DNA of 64,000 nucleotides, taken from the NCBI GenBank assembly GCA_000711775.1, contig ARYC01000199.1:124001-188000 (forward strand), in the 5' to 3' direction. The notes beneath the pieces are model-generated. The model was not told where the DNA came from. It was given only the letters and a program-made list of their open reading frames with translations, and did not search any database. Origin of the DNA: Oxytricha trifallax (Eukaryota > Ciliophora > Spirotrichea > Sporadotrichida > Oxytrichidae). Numbering within the stretch: position 1 is the stretch's first letter; every line of letters begins with the position of its first letter. The position numbers were made by a program, and so were the translations under genes. This document shows, one piece after another, positions 11,301-20,848 of this stretch.

Positions 11301-14300
11301 TAAAATATAATAAATTGATCATAATACAAGCAAGAGAATCAAAGCATATGTTTTTCTTAATTAACTTAGGCAAAAATATGCTGTTAGAAAGGGGCAACTA
11401 AAATATCTAGAATATATCTATAGATTGAGATTTTTTGCAAGAAAAAACATTAATAACAGAGCTATGGTGAAGTAGAACCTAACTTAATGCAAATATACTG
11501 ATTAAAAATTTTAAGCAATTAAGAGATTTATGGCTCACTTATTCCAATAAAGATCATTTTTATTTATATTATAAATTTATTATCATTCAATGGATAATTG
11601 AGATACAATCCCTTTACCTTTAATAACTTAACAATCAAATAAGTCAAGCTATTTATAGCTGATTTATTCTAAAATAAAAGAGATTTAGTGGGTAGACCAA
11701 GAAATGTATTTTTAAATCCAAAAGCAATTCCTTCTCAAAAATCAATTAAAAGATTCATTGCACTATAATTTCAGAAAAAGAATTACTTAAGAAAAGTCTC
11801 AAACTTTACTGCTAAGTTAAGGAAGTTTAGAGTCCAAAGAATTGTAAAGAGATTCGTTTAAATTTTCAAGGATAAACTAATTGTATAAAGGAACAGACAT
11901 AACGACATTGCCGTTTAAATGATGAGAATGCTTAACTTGCAATTGCAATAGAGAAGTGATGATAACCAAAACAACTATACCAAAACTCAAAAAGAAATCA
12001 ATATTTATAATGACGATGATGAAATCGAGGATCACAGTGATTTAATTTTCAAGGAAGGTCCAAATAAGTATGTGATTGAATCTATGTCTATTGGCCACAC
12101 AGAATCTGACGATTAAAATTACTTAACTTAAGAATTCCTGAAAAAGGAATAAGAAGATGAAGTGAACTCATTAGCAGGAGATAGCTTTAGCAATGAGGAA
12201 GAAAAGGAATTATTAAGAAAAATGTTAAATGATGCTAAATCTCATGTGTAGGAGTCAAAACAGGGACTCTAGAGAAAAGTCAGTATGTACAAAAATAACA
12301 TTAAGAATAACCTGGCTAATAACTTTCTTAAGAAAATTAAAGATGGTTAAAGCTTACAGATAGTAAAGAACATATAGAGTAAAACTCAATAAGCCAATCA
12401 GAATTAATCCACCTAAGGCAATCTAAAGATGTTGGCTATGGCCTTAAAGCAGTAGAAACAAGAAAATTAAAAGGCATAGTAGCATGCGATGAGCTTTGTC
12501 CAGGCAATCAAAGATTAGAAAGATGAGTCAGAGAGAAAAGATATCAATGTGAAGAAGTTCGTTAATAATATGATGCTTTAAAAGAAAGAAGGTAGAGCAA
12601 GAATTATCAATACCCCAAAACCCCAAAACCCCAATTCATGCTTAGTCTATGAGTTGATAGTGAATTGACACACGTTTATTAATGCGAAAATGCGACTAAG
12701 CGACTATTAATAAGGACTATAGTCGAAGACTAGGTTGATTGAGAGTAGTCGTGACTAGTCTGAACATGAAAGTCAGAGTATACAACTACCCTTCACCATT
12801 GTTCATTTGGGTGGTTTGTGATTAAGTCTTGATTACTACTATTAACTTTTAAATTTAACTTAACTATTAATCAATCTAATCAACCACAGTTATAATCATT
12901 TGTCTTAAACTTAAGATTGAAGGAGTCGACTAAATGCAGACTAGTATGACTAGGTAGTCTTGTAAGTATATTGATCATGACTTAATAGTAGGTAGTCGTA
13001 AGATCGACTATCAATGTCCATAGCACGAATAACATTAATGAATCTTCAAACCATCAACACCCTTCACCATTGGTGGTTTATGGTGACTTGGAACAGCATT
13101 CACTCATTACAGGTAAGTACAGTTGCAATGATTAAAGTTGAATCAAATATCAACAGACTTATCATATGACTAGTTTCAAATTCAAATCACTCTATTATTA
13201 TTAGTGTTAACTCTAGTCATTTAGATGAGAGTAGTCAAACTCAAACCACAGATCGACTTTGAAACCTTCCTACTCATACGATATGGCAACTGAAATCCAA
13301 CATCTAATCTACGACCACTGGTGAATCTGAGTGCAATAGCAAAGTTCTTTGGTGTCTCATACACAAATGTTGTCAAGCTGCACAGGTAGTCGAAGTCATT
13401 TTTCAGGAATGGGTTATCGACTAAGACAAGTCGTGAGATTAAATTCAACCTTAGTCATATTAACTTCCTCACCAGCAGTGAAACACTGCACACTCTAGCA
13501 GGAATGAGTTTGAGAGAGAGGTGTATAATGTTCCACAGGTAGTTCCCAGAAGTGCGAATCAGTGTCACTCACTTGAGGAGACTATACAAGCGCGCTTAAG
13601 TAAGATTCAAGAGCATACGACTAAGGAAGGAGGTGGAGCTAGTCGATCCACAAAGACTAGCTAGTCTTAAAATCGAAATGAAGACTAAGTATATGAGAGA
13701 GCTGCAACTGGGATCGAAGATCATATTCATTGATGAGACTGTATTCACTTCCTCAACTCGCCTCAATAGAACCTGGGCACCTTATGGAGAGAATATAAGA
13801 TTCCCAGACAAGAGACATGACTTCGGAGTGTTTGCGCTTCTTGGCGCTATATCAACTGACAAGGGACTCGAAGACTACATTATTAATAAGGGATCAATTA
13901 AGTAGGACTAGTTCATTCTATTCATGCAGCAGTTGAAAGAGAAGTATAAGGATCGTCGACTAGCCATATTCATGGATAACCTGCAGGTACACAAGTCAAT
14001 CCTTGTAAAGAAGGAGTATGAGCGACTGGATATCATCCCCATATACAGTATCCCTTACTCCCCTGAGTATAATGGAATCGAGAGCACCTTCTTTACAATC
14101 AAGCAGAGCTACAAGAAAGAGATGCTTAGTATACTACTGAAGGGACTACGACTAGACATCAAATTACTTATAGAGAAGTCGATCTAGTCGGTCGACTAAG
14201 ACTACATTAGAAATTAAGCCAAATATGGCGAGACGCAGATTATGAGTATTAAGTTATGATTAGTTTAATTTAAATCACATTCCAGTTATCATCATGCTCT

Positions 14301-17300
14301 TGTTAGGTGTTCTCTGTTATTGTTCCACCATGAGCATGCTGCCGTCTGGCATCCTCTTTCTCTTAGTCACGTTCGAGAAGCGATTCTAGTCTTAGTCGTG
14401 AGGTATGATGCGATTGCTTAGTCGTTTACCTAACTCATACTATATATGATCTATCTTCTCTCTGACTGTTCTTGCATTCTTCTTCATTAGATAGATAGCC
14501 TTGCCAGGTTTCTCTACATAAGTTAGTCATAGAAATCTTACTTGAAACGAAAGGATGCTTCATGAGCTCACCCAACCAGTCGTCAGAGATCTCGATCTTA
14601 TCAGTCTCGTTCTAGTCTTACCCCTTATTATACCTCACAGTATTAGCATGGTCGATGATTTGCCTTAGGTAGTCTGCTTTGACTGTTCCCAGAACACCAA
14701 AGAAAAAGTCTCTATCTGGTAGTTTACCTGAGTTCATCTCAAGTTCTGGAAGGTACTGCGATACGACTTCATCACCCATAACATCCTGGTAGAGATTCTT
14801 GACTGAGAGCTCTTGGTAGTGAGGCACAACCATTCTATTAACCTGGTTTTACCTGAGAGACTTCTTGGTATTATTTAGTAATGTTTTCAGGAAGGCCACC
14901 TTAGTCGAAAAAGCCAGTGGTGGCAGAAAGATGTTCACTATACAAAGTAAGGAACAGCACTTGAATCTTACAGTGAGTGGTTAGGTACTTGTAGAGGTCT
15001 TACTTCGATCTGAATCTACCCATAAGCTCCTCGCTTCTTACATATCGATTCGACTACCCGAATGATTCCATGACTAGTTTAGTAGTCGTACTATATTAAT
15101 AAATGACTAGCTAGTCGAAAATTATTCTGATCTTAGTCCTCTAGTCGTTGAACCACTTCTCTAGTCTTTTAAAGATTCTAAAATAACTCTTGAATCCCCT
15201 TACTCAGACTGTAACAAACATCACTCAACTTTCAAGCTAAAGAGTGTCCACCAAGAGCAACATCAAATCCAGTGGTCCTCTGCAAATTCCTGGAGATTTA
15301 GACCTCGACTTGAGAGGTTTTAGATTTTTTGAGGTTAGTAAAAAACTAGTCGATCAGAATCATAAATGGACAACAAATTTTCCAAAAACACCAGATCCGT
15401 CTTAGTCGTTCTTGATTCTTCGATCAACAATTTATGCTGGATTTTCAAGTAACCAGAGGATTCTTACACTGCAAAATTTAGAATCATACTTTCATTATTA
15501 TTAGTAGCAGCAGTAGCTGGTTAGGTAGAAAATCTCTCGAAATCTTGGTTCGACTAAGACTAGTCGTAGACTAAGTTAACTATACAAACTTAGCTTTTTA
15601 CAAGCTTGAAATCGACTAGCTTAACACTCTATAATTTTGATGTTCTTATGACTCAATTTGTATTAGTAACTATCCTATCTTGATTTTATTAATAGAGGTA
15701 GCTGTACATTGCTCTAGACTACCTCTGAAAGAGTGGAATGAAAGTATAGGTTGATTTTGAGTAGTAGAGAAGTATGAATCCAAGAATCGACTAGATAAAC
15801 TATCAAGACTAGTCGTAGGTTTTTCGACTACCTAGTTTTCTCAAGTATAAATTTTTCGACTGACTAGTCGTAGATTTTGAGACTACCCAAGGTGTAAGAT
15901 TCTTTGAATCTTGTAACAAACATCACTTCATTAACACTCACCAACATACCAGCAGGAGTGTTAGTATTATGTTGAAAATAAGAGTAAATGATAAGAGTAT
16001 AAAGCATAGGAGAGTGCATTGAAAATTAGAGTGTAAGGAGGGATTTTAACTTAGTGCGATATTAATAATAAACGACTAGGTAGTCGGAGACTAAGATTAA
16101 CTTAAAGACTAAAAAAACAGCGGTTGAATGAATCTTAGGTTTGAATCAAATAAGTCTCTTGACTTTGGGGGGAACATAAAGTACTCTGTGTTCTGGTTGC
16201 CAGTTAAGCTTATCAAACTTCTCCTCGACCTCTGCTAAACTGTACCAGTATCTGGTCTAAGGTTAGAGATAGAATTGCTTGATAAGATCTTTGATGACTG
16301 CGTTAGCTGTAGTCTTCTTAGAGTATGCTGCTGCATTTTCGACTAGCTACGACTAGGTAGTCCAGACAGAGTCGTAGTCTTTAGTCATGAACAGGTATAC
16401 AATCATTGAGACTAAGGCGTAGACATCGACTAGTCGATCACCAGCAAAGAAGACTCCTGTAGTCGGATAAAACATTAATGACCCATCATACTCAATCTAC
16501 TTTTTAGATGCGAGTACTCTTGCATTCTCAAAGTTCCTTAGTCTTGCCTTGATAGGGTAGTCGTTGAGGACTATGTTATTGAAGCTTAGTCGGTGGTGTA
16601 CGAATCCGATTGTATGCAGTTCTCTTAAACCATATATGATTTGCTTCATGACTAGTCGATCCGAATGAGCACTGCGATTAGTCATCATATAGTAGTCGTA
16701 ACTGAATTGAGGGATCAGGTACTGGAGTGCGATGTGATCGCTGCCTTTCAAGACCATCTCCAACTAAGTGATTCCATGAAGTTAGAGTTAGAAGGCAGTC
16801 TTAGTTATATCATACTCCCTTTGCAGCTACTCTGATTCAAGCTCCTCTTCAAGAAAACCTCTCAGTGCGAACAGCTTGTAGAATCTTCCGTCATGAAGCA
16901 TAGTCCCATAAGGAGCACTAGTCATTTTTTAGAGAGGACTAGGCTTAGTCGCTTAGTCGTAGAGATATTTGAAGCAAGGAATGATAAAAGTATCATCGAC
17001 TCTGTACTTATTTATCCTTGCGATTTAGTCATCCACTTCATCCTCAGTGTCAGGGATCTCAATATCAACCTTTGGGTTAGTCTTCGAGCTTGTTTTAGCA
17101 TTCACTCTCTACCTCTACTTTGGAGGTTCCTTGAGTTCCTCCTCTTAGTCATCACTCTCATTAGCCATCGACTAGTCTCCTTATTATTATTAAATTTAAT
17201 CTCTTTTTACTTTAGATATTGCGGAGTGAAATCCTTGCGACTTTTGTTCCTGCTTCTACAATCCTTAGTCGCTCTGCTTGGATTTATTGTGAACCTCTTT

Positions 17301-17905
17301 GACATGACGATTGAGATTGCTCTTATTATTAAAAACCTTGGAGCAGGTAGCGCATCAATACACAGTAGTCGCTGGTGCTGAAATCGCACTCTTGTCATCC
17401 TCGTTGTTTGACTCTGGTAAGTTATCTTTGATTTGTATATCTGATTGAAAGTTTATGGAGCTAGTATGAAACTCTGGATTTAGCTAGTGGTTGTAAAAGT
17501 TTGCAAAGTTCTAAGCATCGTTGTCAGCGATAGCCTAGTCGAACAGTTCCTCGTTCATGAATCTTATGTTTAAGACAAATGATTATAACTGTGGTTGATT
17601 AGATTGATTAATAGTTAAGTTAAATTTAAAAGTTAATAGTAGTAATCAAGACTTAATCACAAACCACCTAAATGAACAATGGTGAAGGGTAGTTGTATAC
17701 TCTGACTTTCATGTTCAGACTAGTCACGACTACTCTCAATCAACCTAGTCTTCGACTATAGTCCTTATTAATAGTCGCTTAGTCGCATTTTCGCATTAAT
17801 AAACGTGTGTCAATTCACTATCAACTCATAGACTAAGCATGAATTGGGGTTTTGGGGTTTTGGGGTAATGATGCAGATGATGAGGATTACAAAAGTGATA
17901 ATTGA
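5327..17905 (+). CDS. Giant Gln/Asn-rich protein with three C-terminal repeats, interrupted by six IESs and a TBE transposon
   Basis: Removing an intron (5501-5548), IESs at 5668-5692, 6044-6153, 8233-8346, 10322-10470, 10773-10808 and 11553-11581, and the TBE at 12612-17866 plus one AAT, leaves 6810 nt: 2269 residues ending at TGA 17903-17905. The first ~900 residues are low-complexity (Gln, Asn, Ser). The middle is basic and helical (KKKIDKFVSVLKERAIEAK). Three diverged repeats of about 80 residues start near 9780, 10712 and 11509. Their core is RYNPF, then ~13 residues, FIA.LFQN.RDL.GRPRN.F, and FIAKQFQ. An acidic, coiled-coil-like tail follows. The fold is unknown to me. An alternative is two genes, the second starting at ATG 8222, but no TGA ends the first, and the full-length count being a multiple of three favours one gene. 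Confidence 0.8.
5501..5548 (+). other. Intron, 48 nt
   Basis: GTAAGT donor after codons ATG CAG and TTGTAG acceptor before AGA GGT. The frame continues on both sides. Confidence 0.75.
5668..5692. other. IES, 25 bp, pointer AGCAAATT
   Basis: AGCAAATT occurs at 5668-5675 and 5693-5700. Removing 25 bp restores the frame (GTC ATA GCA AAT TCT GTA). Only 17 bp separate the two pointer copies, so this is among the smallest IESs. Confidence 0.8.
6044..6153. other. IES, 110 bp, pointer ATCAC
   Basis: ATCAC at 6044-6048 and 6154-6158, same codon phase. Removal joins TAT GGA TCA CAA TTT GTC and bypasses TGA codons in both flanking frames. Confidence 0.75.
8233..8346. other. IES, 114 bp, pointer TATCAA
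   Basis: TATCAA at 8233-8238 and 8347-8352. Removal takes out an in-frame TGA (8342-8344) and joins AAT TTT ATC AAC TCA CTC. The length is a multiple of three, so the stop is the only sign of it in the reading frame. Confidence 0.7.
9780..10020 (+). repeat. Protein repeat R1 of the giant gene
   Basis: Encodes KFFICKIFLQRTYNNY, IRYNPFRF, FIANLFQNKRDLIGRPRN and QVKLFIAKQFQ. It aligns with R2 (10712-10995) and R3 (11509-11790). Unlike them it has no IES before the RYNPF motif. Confidence 0.7.
10322..10470. other. IES, 149 bp, pointer TTGAT
   Basis: TTGAT at 10322-10326 and 10471-10475. Removal (149 = 2 mod 3) moves translation into the frame used downstream: TAG AGA TTG ATA AGG CAA. Confidence 0.75.
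10712..10995 (+). repeat. Protein repeat R2 of the giant gene, split by an IES
   Basis: Encodes IKYSIAKLFQQKSYQNQF, then (after the IES at 10773-10808) IYNPFYN, FIANVFQNNQNLLGRPLN and RLFIAKQFQ. It aligns with R1 and R3. Confidence 0.7.
10773..10808. other. IES, 36 bp, likely pointer CTG
   Basis: An in-frame TGA at 10786-10788 must be removed. CTG at 10773-10775 and 10809-10811 has matching phase and yields TTC CTC TGC ATT TAC AAT CCA. The short pointer makes the exact ends less certain than the existence of the IES. Confidence 0.6.
11509..11790 (+). repeat. Protein repeat R3 of the giant gene, split by an IES
   Basis: Encodes IKRFMAHLFQQRSFNGQ, LRYNPFTF, FIADLFQNKRDLVGRPRN and KRFIALQFQ after removal of the 29-bp IES. 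It aligns with R1 and R2. Confidence 0.7.
11553..11581. other. IES, 29 bp, pointer ATCATT
   Basis: ATCATT at 11553-11558 and 11582-11587. Removal gives AGA TCA TTC AAT GGA TAA TTG AGA. The result matches repeat R1 residue for residue in spacing, an independent check of the junction. Confidence 0.8.
12612..12919 (+). repeat. Left terminal inverted repeat of the TBE
   Basis: Near-perfect inverted match to 17559-17866. The outermost ~21 bp are telomere-like C4A4 repeats. Confidence 0.88.
13225..14259 (+). CDS. TBE 42-kDa DDE transposase (one internal TGA)
   Basis: 345 codons from ATG 13225 to TGA 14257-14259. The N-terminal half contains a helix-turn-helix-like stretch (LSAIAKFFGVSYTNVVKL). 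The catalytic triad of the IS630/Tc1-like DDE fold is visible: FIDETVF, then IFMDNLQVHKS, then YSPEYNGIEST. The length matches the family's 42-kDa protein. An in-frame TGA at 13291-13293 (GGC AAC TGA AAT CCA) interrupts the reading. Its position suits tryptophan (TGG to TGA), so this copy is probably inactive unless the TGA is read through. Confidence 0.85.
14275..15071 (-). pseudogene. TBE 22-kDa-type ORF, frameshifted
   Basis: On the minus strand three blocks in successive frames read as one protein. One runs from ATG 15071 (MESFGQSNRYVRSEEL). The second has KSLRQNQVNRM, FFFGVLGTVKADYLRQII and DDWLGELMKH. The third has KPGKAIYLMKKNARTVREK and ends at TGA 14275-14277. Two single-base shifts (near 14960 and 14560) and one TGA (before LTYVEKPGK) break it. 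The three-ORF context identifies it as the TBE 22-kDa gene; its function is unknown. A shorter ORF from ATG 14833 is an alternative start. Confidence 0.65.
15072..16145. other. Non-coding interior of the TBE rich in TAGTCG/CGACTA
   Basis: About 1.07 kb between the 22-kDa and kinase ORFs, with no sustained open frame. It contains many copies of TAGTCG, CGACTA and GACTAGTCG. It probably accounts for the extra length relative to TBE1. Confidence 0.5.
16146..17558 (-). CDS. TBE 57-kDa zinc-finger/kinase ORF (one internal TGA)
   Basis: A single frame of 471 codons runs from ATG 17558, at the inner edge of the right inverted repeat, to TGA 16146-16148. Near residue 68 lies a C2H2 zinc finger (CATCSKVFNNKSNLNRHVKE, next residues VH). 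An acidic linker follows, then a protein-kinase-like region: LVMKQIIYGLRELHTIGFVH, then HRLSFNNIVLN in place of HRDLKPENIL, then IKARLRNFENARVLA. The degenerate catalytic loop suggests a pseudokinase. An in-frame TGA (17355-17357) sits just before the first zinc-finger cysteine. Confidence 0.8.
17559..17866 (-). repeat. Right terminal inverted repeat of the TBE
   Basis: Inverted copy of 12612-12919, ending in G4T4 repeats. Confidence 0.88.
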
Positions 17906-18091
17906 ATATTAATAATCATTTAGAAAAATGACTAACTAAATTGTTGCAAAGTATAAAGGCAGAAAATTATAATAAACATTGCCTCGTTTCAAATATTATG
18001 TTTAAAAAACCAAATTATTATTACTTATTTTTAACAGCCAGATTGTTTATCTTTAAAGCATAAACGAAAACAAAAATAAAGTTAACTTATT

Positions 18092-19434
18092 TCAAAGGAA
18101 ATCGGTGTCCGTATTATTCTTCTTTTTCTTAATTTTCTTTAATCCTTTTTAATCAGCATCTCCTTGCCCATCACCTGCAATATAACTAATGTATATTTTT
18201 ATTTCTAATTCTAGATTATGATTTGTAAGTGCATCCCTAATATCTGACATGAAATTCTTCCTCTTTTATTGAATATCATCATCAGCTTTCTTTTCCAAAC
18301 TTAGAGCAGCGAGACCCTTCTTGATTCTCTAATTCTTCTCTTCTTCCTCACTCATTCCCTTACTTCCAGCACCAGCACCATTCTGGTAGTTCTTAATTTC
18401 ATTGTCTCTTTCTTCTTATTTTTTCCTTAGTAGAATATCCCTCTGTATCCTTAATCTGTCCTGTCTCTATAGCATATCCTGTTCTTTACGCTTTCTCTCC
18501 TCTTCAGACTCTCCTAGATCAATATCATCGAATCCAGTATTAGTCTAAACTTAACTTCTTTAAGAGATTTGTGGTAGACCCATATTCATGATACTTGGGA
18601 AAGATGATGAGGACTTTACTTCTTCTTATTGTTAAGATTACTTCTTCTCTTCTTATTGAATTACTATTGGTTGTTTGTACTCTACTTACTATTGAAACTG
18701 TTGTTATTAATCTACTTGAGCCTTTTGGCTTCTTGCTTCCTCTATTGCCTGTGATAAAGCTATAGCTTAAGCTAATTCTGCTTCTTCCCTTTCTCTGGCA
18801 AGTCTGTCCTCCAATTCCTCATCAATCTACTATGAGTCCTATTGTTACCCATCTTATCTCATATTCTTTATAGCTTCCTCATTCAATTGTTTATTGCGAG
18901 TGATCATCATCTTCTTGAATAGAAGGAAATTCTCCACTGCTAAAAGCTGATTTACTATTGACTTGTGCACTTTATCTGAAGCTAACTCGCAAGAATTCAC
19001 AAATACCTCAGCAGGGATGCCAATATCTAAAACAAACTGTTCTAGTTTTGAGTCTACTAATTTCTTGAATTTCTAAAAATTATGGGATAGTTATGGGTAT
19101 AATTAAAAGATACATTGTGCACATCTGTGTACTCCAATTTATAATTTACAAACTAAGAATTAATAAAATTAAATTATAATTGTATTTTCCTCTTCTTCAT
19201 CAAAGAAAATGCAATTTTCATCAATAAAACCTAGAATTGGATTTTTCCAAAGTGGGGATTTCAAGAATTCAGTGATTGAATCAAGTATCCACTCCTATAA
19301 TTTTTTATTAAATAAGTCTAATTATTAGTTACTTATTCATCTTCTTCGTAATAATAGTAAACAAAATAAACAAACTATTATATAAAAATATTATTTTAAA
19401 TATAAGTTTATTCTTCTTCTTGGTCTGCAGACAT
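18092..19434 (-). CDS. CFAP36: CFAP36-like protein (BART domain, cilia-associated)
   Basis: Minus strand, ATG 19434 to TGA 18092-18094. It has one 72-bp IES (19340-19411), a 38-nt intron and a probable 81-nt intron; the result is 1152 nt, 383 residues. The N-terminus reads EWILDSITEFLKSPLW, then FIDENCIFFDEEEEN, LVDSKLEQFVLDIGIP and FLLFKKMMITRNKQLN. This is the order of motifs in the ARL3-binding BART domain of CFAP36/CCDC104, which works in ciliary trafficking. A Glu/Gln-rich coiled coil and a lysine-rich tail follow. The second intron was placed by matching the family's spacing. Confidence 0.75.
19340..19411. other. IES, 72 bp, pointer GAAGAAGA
   Basis: TCTTCTTC (coding strand GAAGAAGA) occurs at 19340-19347 and 19412-19419. 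Removal gives GAC CAA GAA GAA GAT GAA TAA followed directly by a GTAACT...TATAG intron. The pointer lies in an Asp/Glu-rich stretch. Confidence 0.65.
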
Positions 19435-19553
19435 TTTACAGATATATTAATTAAGAAATAATTTATAGATTATTGAGCTTAGCCGCTTTTATCTATAATT
19501 AATTCAATATAAAATCAAGCAGAAGTAAGTAAGTTATTCAATATTTAAATTCA

Positions 19554-20556
19554 TCATTAATTTTTCTTTGAACTAATTTGTTCCTATTAGATATCTTTAA
19601 ATTGAATCATACATCTCTCGTAACTTTAATCATTCTTCTTCGTGAAAAAGCTGCTCTGAGTGGTGAATATATGGTCTTTTGGCTTGAGTTTAGTTGCATA
19701 AATTATCATACATACTATCATGTAGATTACAGCAGATACCACCACTATTCCAAGAGAAATCAATATTGATTTATAATCAGTCCATGGGAGGAAGGGGTAG
19801 AGGACATGTCCTCTGTATTTCACTCCTAGAAAATTCACTACGCAATAGCAAAGCCCACTAAAAGATAAATATAAGCAATGTCCAGGCACAAATACTACTC
19901 TTGATAGTATGACATTCAAGAGCACTCCAATAAATGGAACAGAATGAATAAAGATCATGTGATAGTAAAGATATGTTTTCATCGCTGTGTCTTATTCTTC
20001 CTCAATCTTTTTCATTGCGAGATGATGTAGAAGTGGCCAATATACGCTGACGATTATTATCTGTGTCACAAAAGCTATTTAAAGCATGATAGCTGCAAAT
20101 CGTTTCAATTTTTAGTGCTTTGCATACTTAAACATGCCAGATTATATTGTAAGAACCTAAGCAAGTATTGCAAAATGATTTCCCCATTAAGTCAAAAAGA
20201 TTATCAATGAGGAGTATCTAAGTTTAATTAGAGAAAGTGTAAAAATTATTAAGCATGGAATCAGCCAGAAAATTCTTGTATATTGCAGCATTTTGTGACT
20301 CATTAGTTTTGGAAAGGCTGGCTCATAAAAATCAAAGTATTCATCTACCAATCTGTTCTAGTAAAGTAAGTTAAAATAAAAATGTATAAGATATTTTGAC
20401 TTTTTAAGTTTATTTAGTGTCTTTTAGGTTATACTGCTTAAAATCAAAAAAATTGAATTTAATTGGATATGAAGTATAATCATCAACTTTTGTATTACCA
20501 CAATTTGATGAAGAAGTATCTTATTTATTTGTTTAAATTTGATCTTTTGACTCCAT
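19554..20556 (-). CDS. Multi-pass membrane protein, possibly FAR-17a/AIG1-like
   Basis: ATG 20556 to TGA 19554-19556 with a 43-nt intron (GTCAAA...CTAG), 319 residues. A polar N-terminal ~55 residues precede about six hydrophobic segments, for example IFWLIPCLIIFTLSLI, FAAIMLQIAFVTQIIIVSVY, GVLLNVILSRVVFV and SILISLGIVVVSAVIYMIV. The motif YWPLLHHL followed by YHMIFIHSVPF and VLYPFLPW loosely recalls the AIG1/ADTRP lipid hydrolase family. I give that as a possibility only. Confidence 0.65.
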
Positions 20557-20848
20557 TCGTATGATTGATAATATTATGATGAAATTGAGACTTAATTACG
20601 TAATTATTCACTAATTCTTTCTTTTATTTGAATTTGTTTTAAATTATAAATGAAAGTAAGGGACTACAAACAAAATACATTAAATATATAAGGAACTATA
20701 TATATGGTGATAGATTATAGAGTGACTATGTTCTTTTAGTATTTGTGATTTAAATAGTTGTAATTCTTTATAGCTTAGAAGATCAATTATAAAATATTTA
20801 CCTGAGTTACATAGGTTATAATTGCTTAATATAAATTATCATTTGACT

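Larger units (their letters stand above)
12612..17866. mobile_element. Complete TBE-like telomere-bearing transposon, 5255 bp
   Basis: It starts with ACCCCAAAACCCCAAAACCCC-type sequence and ends with the inverse, at the tips of inverted repeats of about 308 bp (12612-12919 and 17559-17866). AAT lies on both sides (12609-12611 and 17867-17869), a 3-bp target duplication of the ANT type described for TBEs. Inside are a DDE transposase (+), a 22-kDa-type ORF (-) and a zinc-finger/kinase ORF (-). This is the known three-ORF content of TBEs of Oxytricha relatives. At 5.25 kb it is longer than the ~4.1 kb TBE1 as I recall it; the extra DNA is probably 15072-16145. Precise excision with one AAT rejoins the host gene in frame. 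Confidence 0.9.

Noticed and set aside
12612..12640. C4A4 repeats as a chromosome end (telomere)
   Set aside because: They lie at both ends of a 308-bp inverted repeat around transposon genes and are flanked by a 3-bp duplication inside an ORF.
16893..17381. 162-codon plus-strand ORF inside the TBE
   Set aside because: It is antisense to the kinase/zinc-finger ORF, which reads through continuously on the minus strand.
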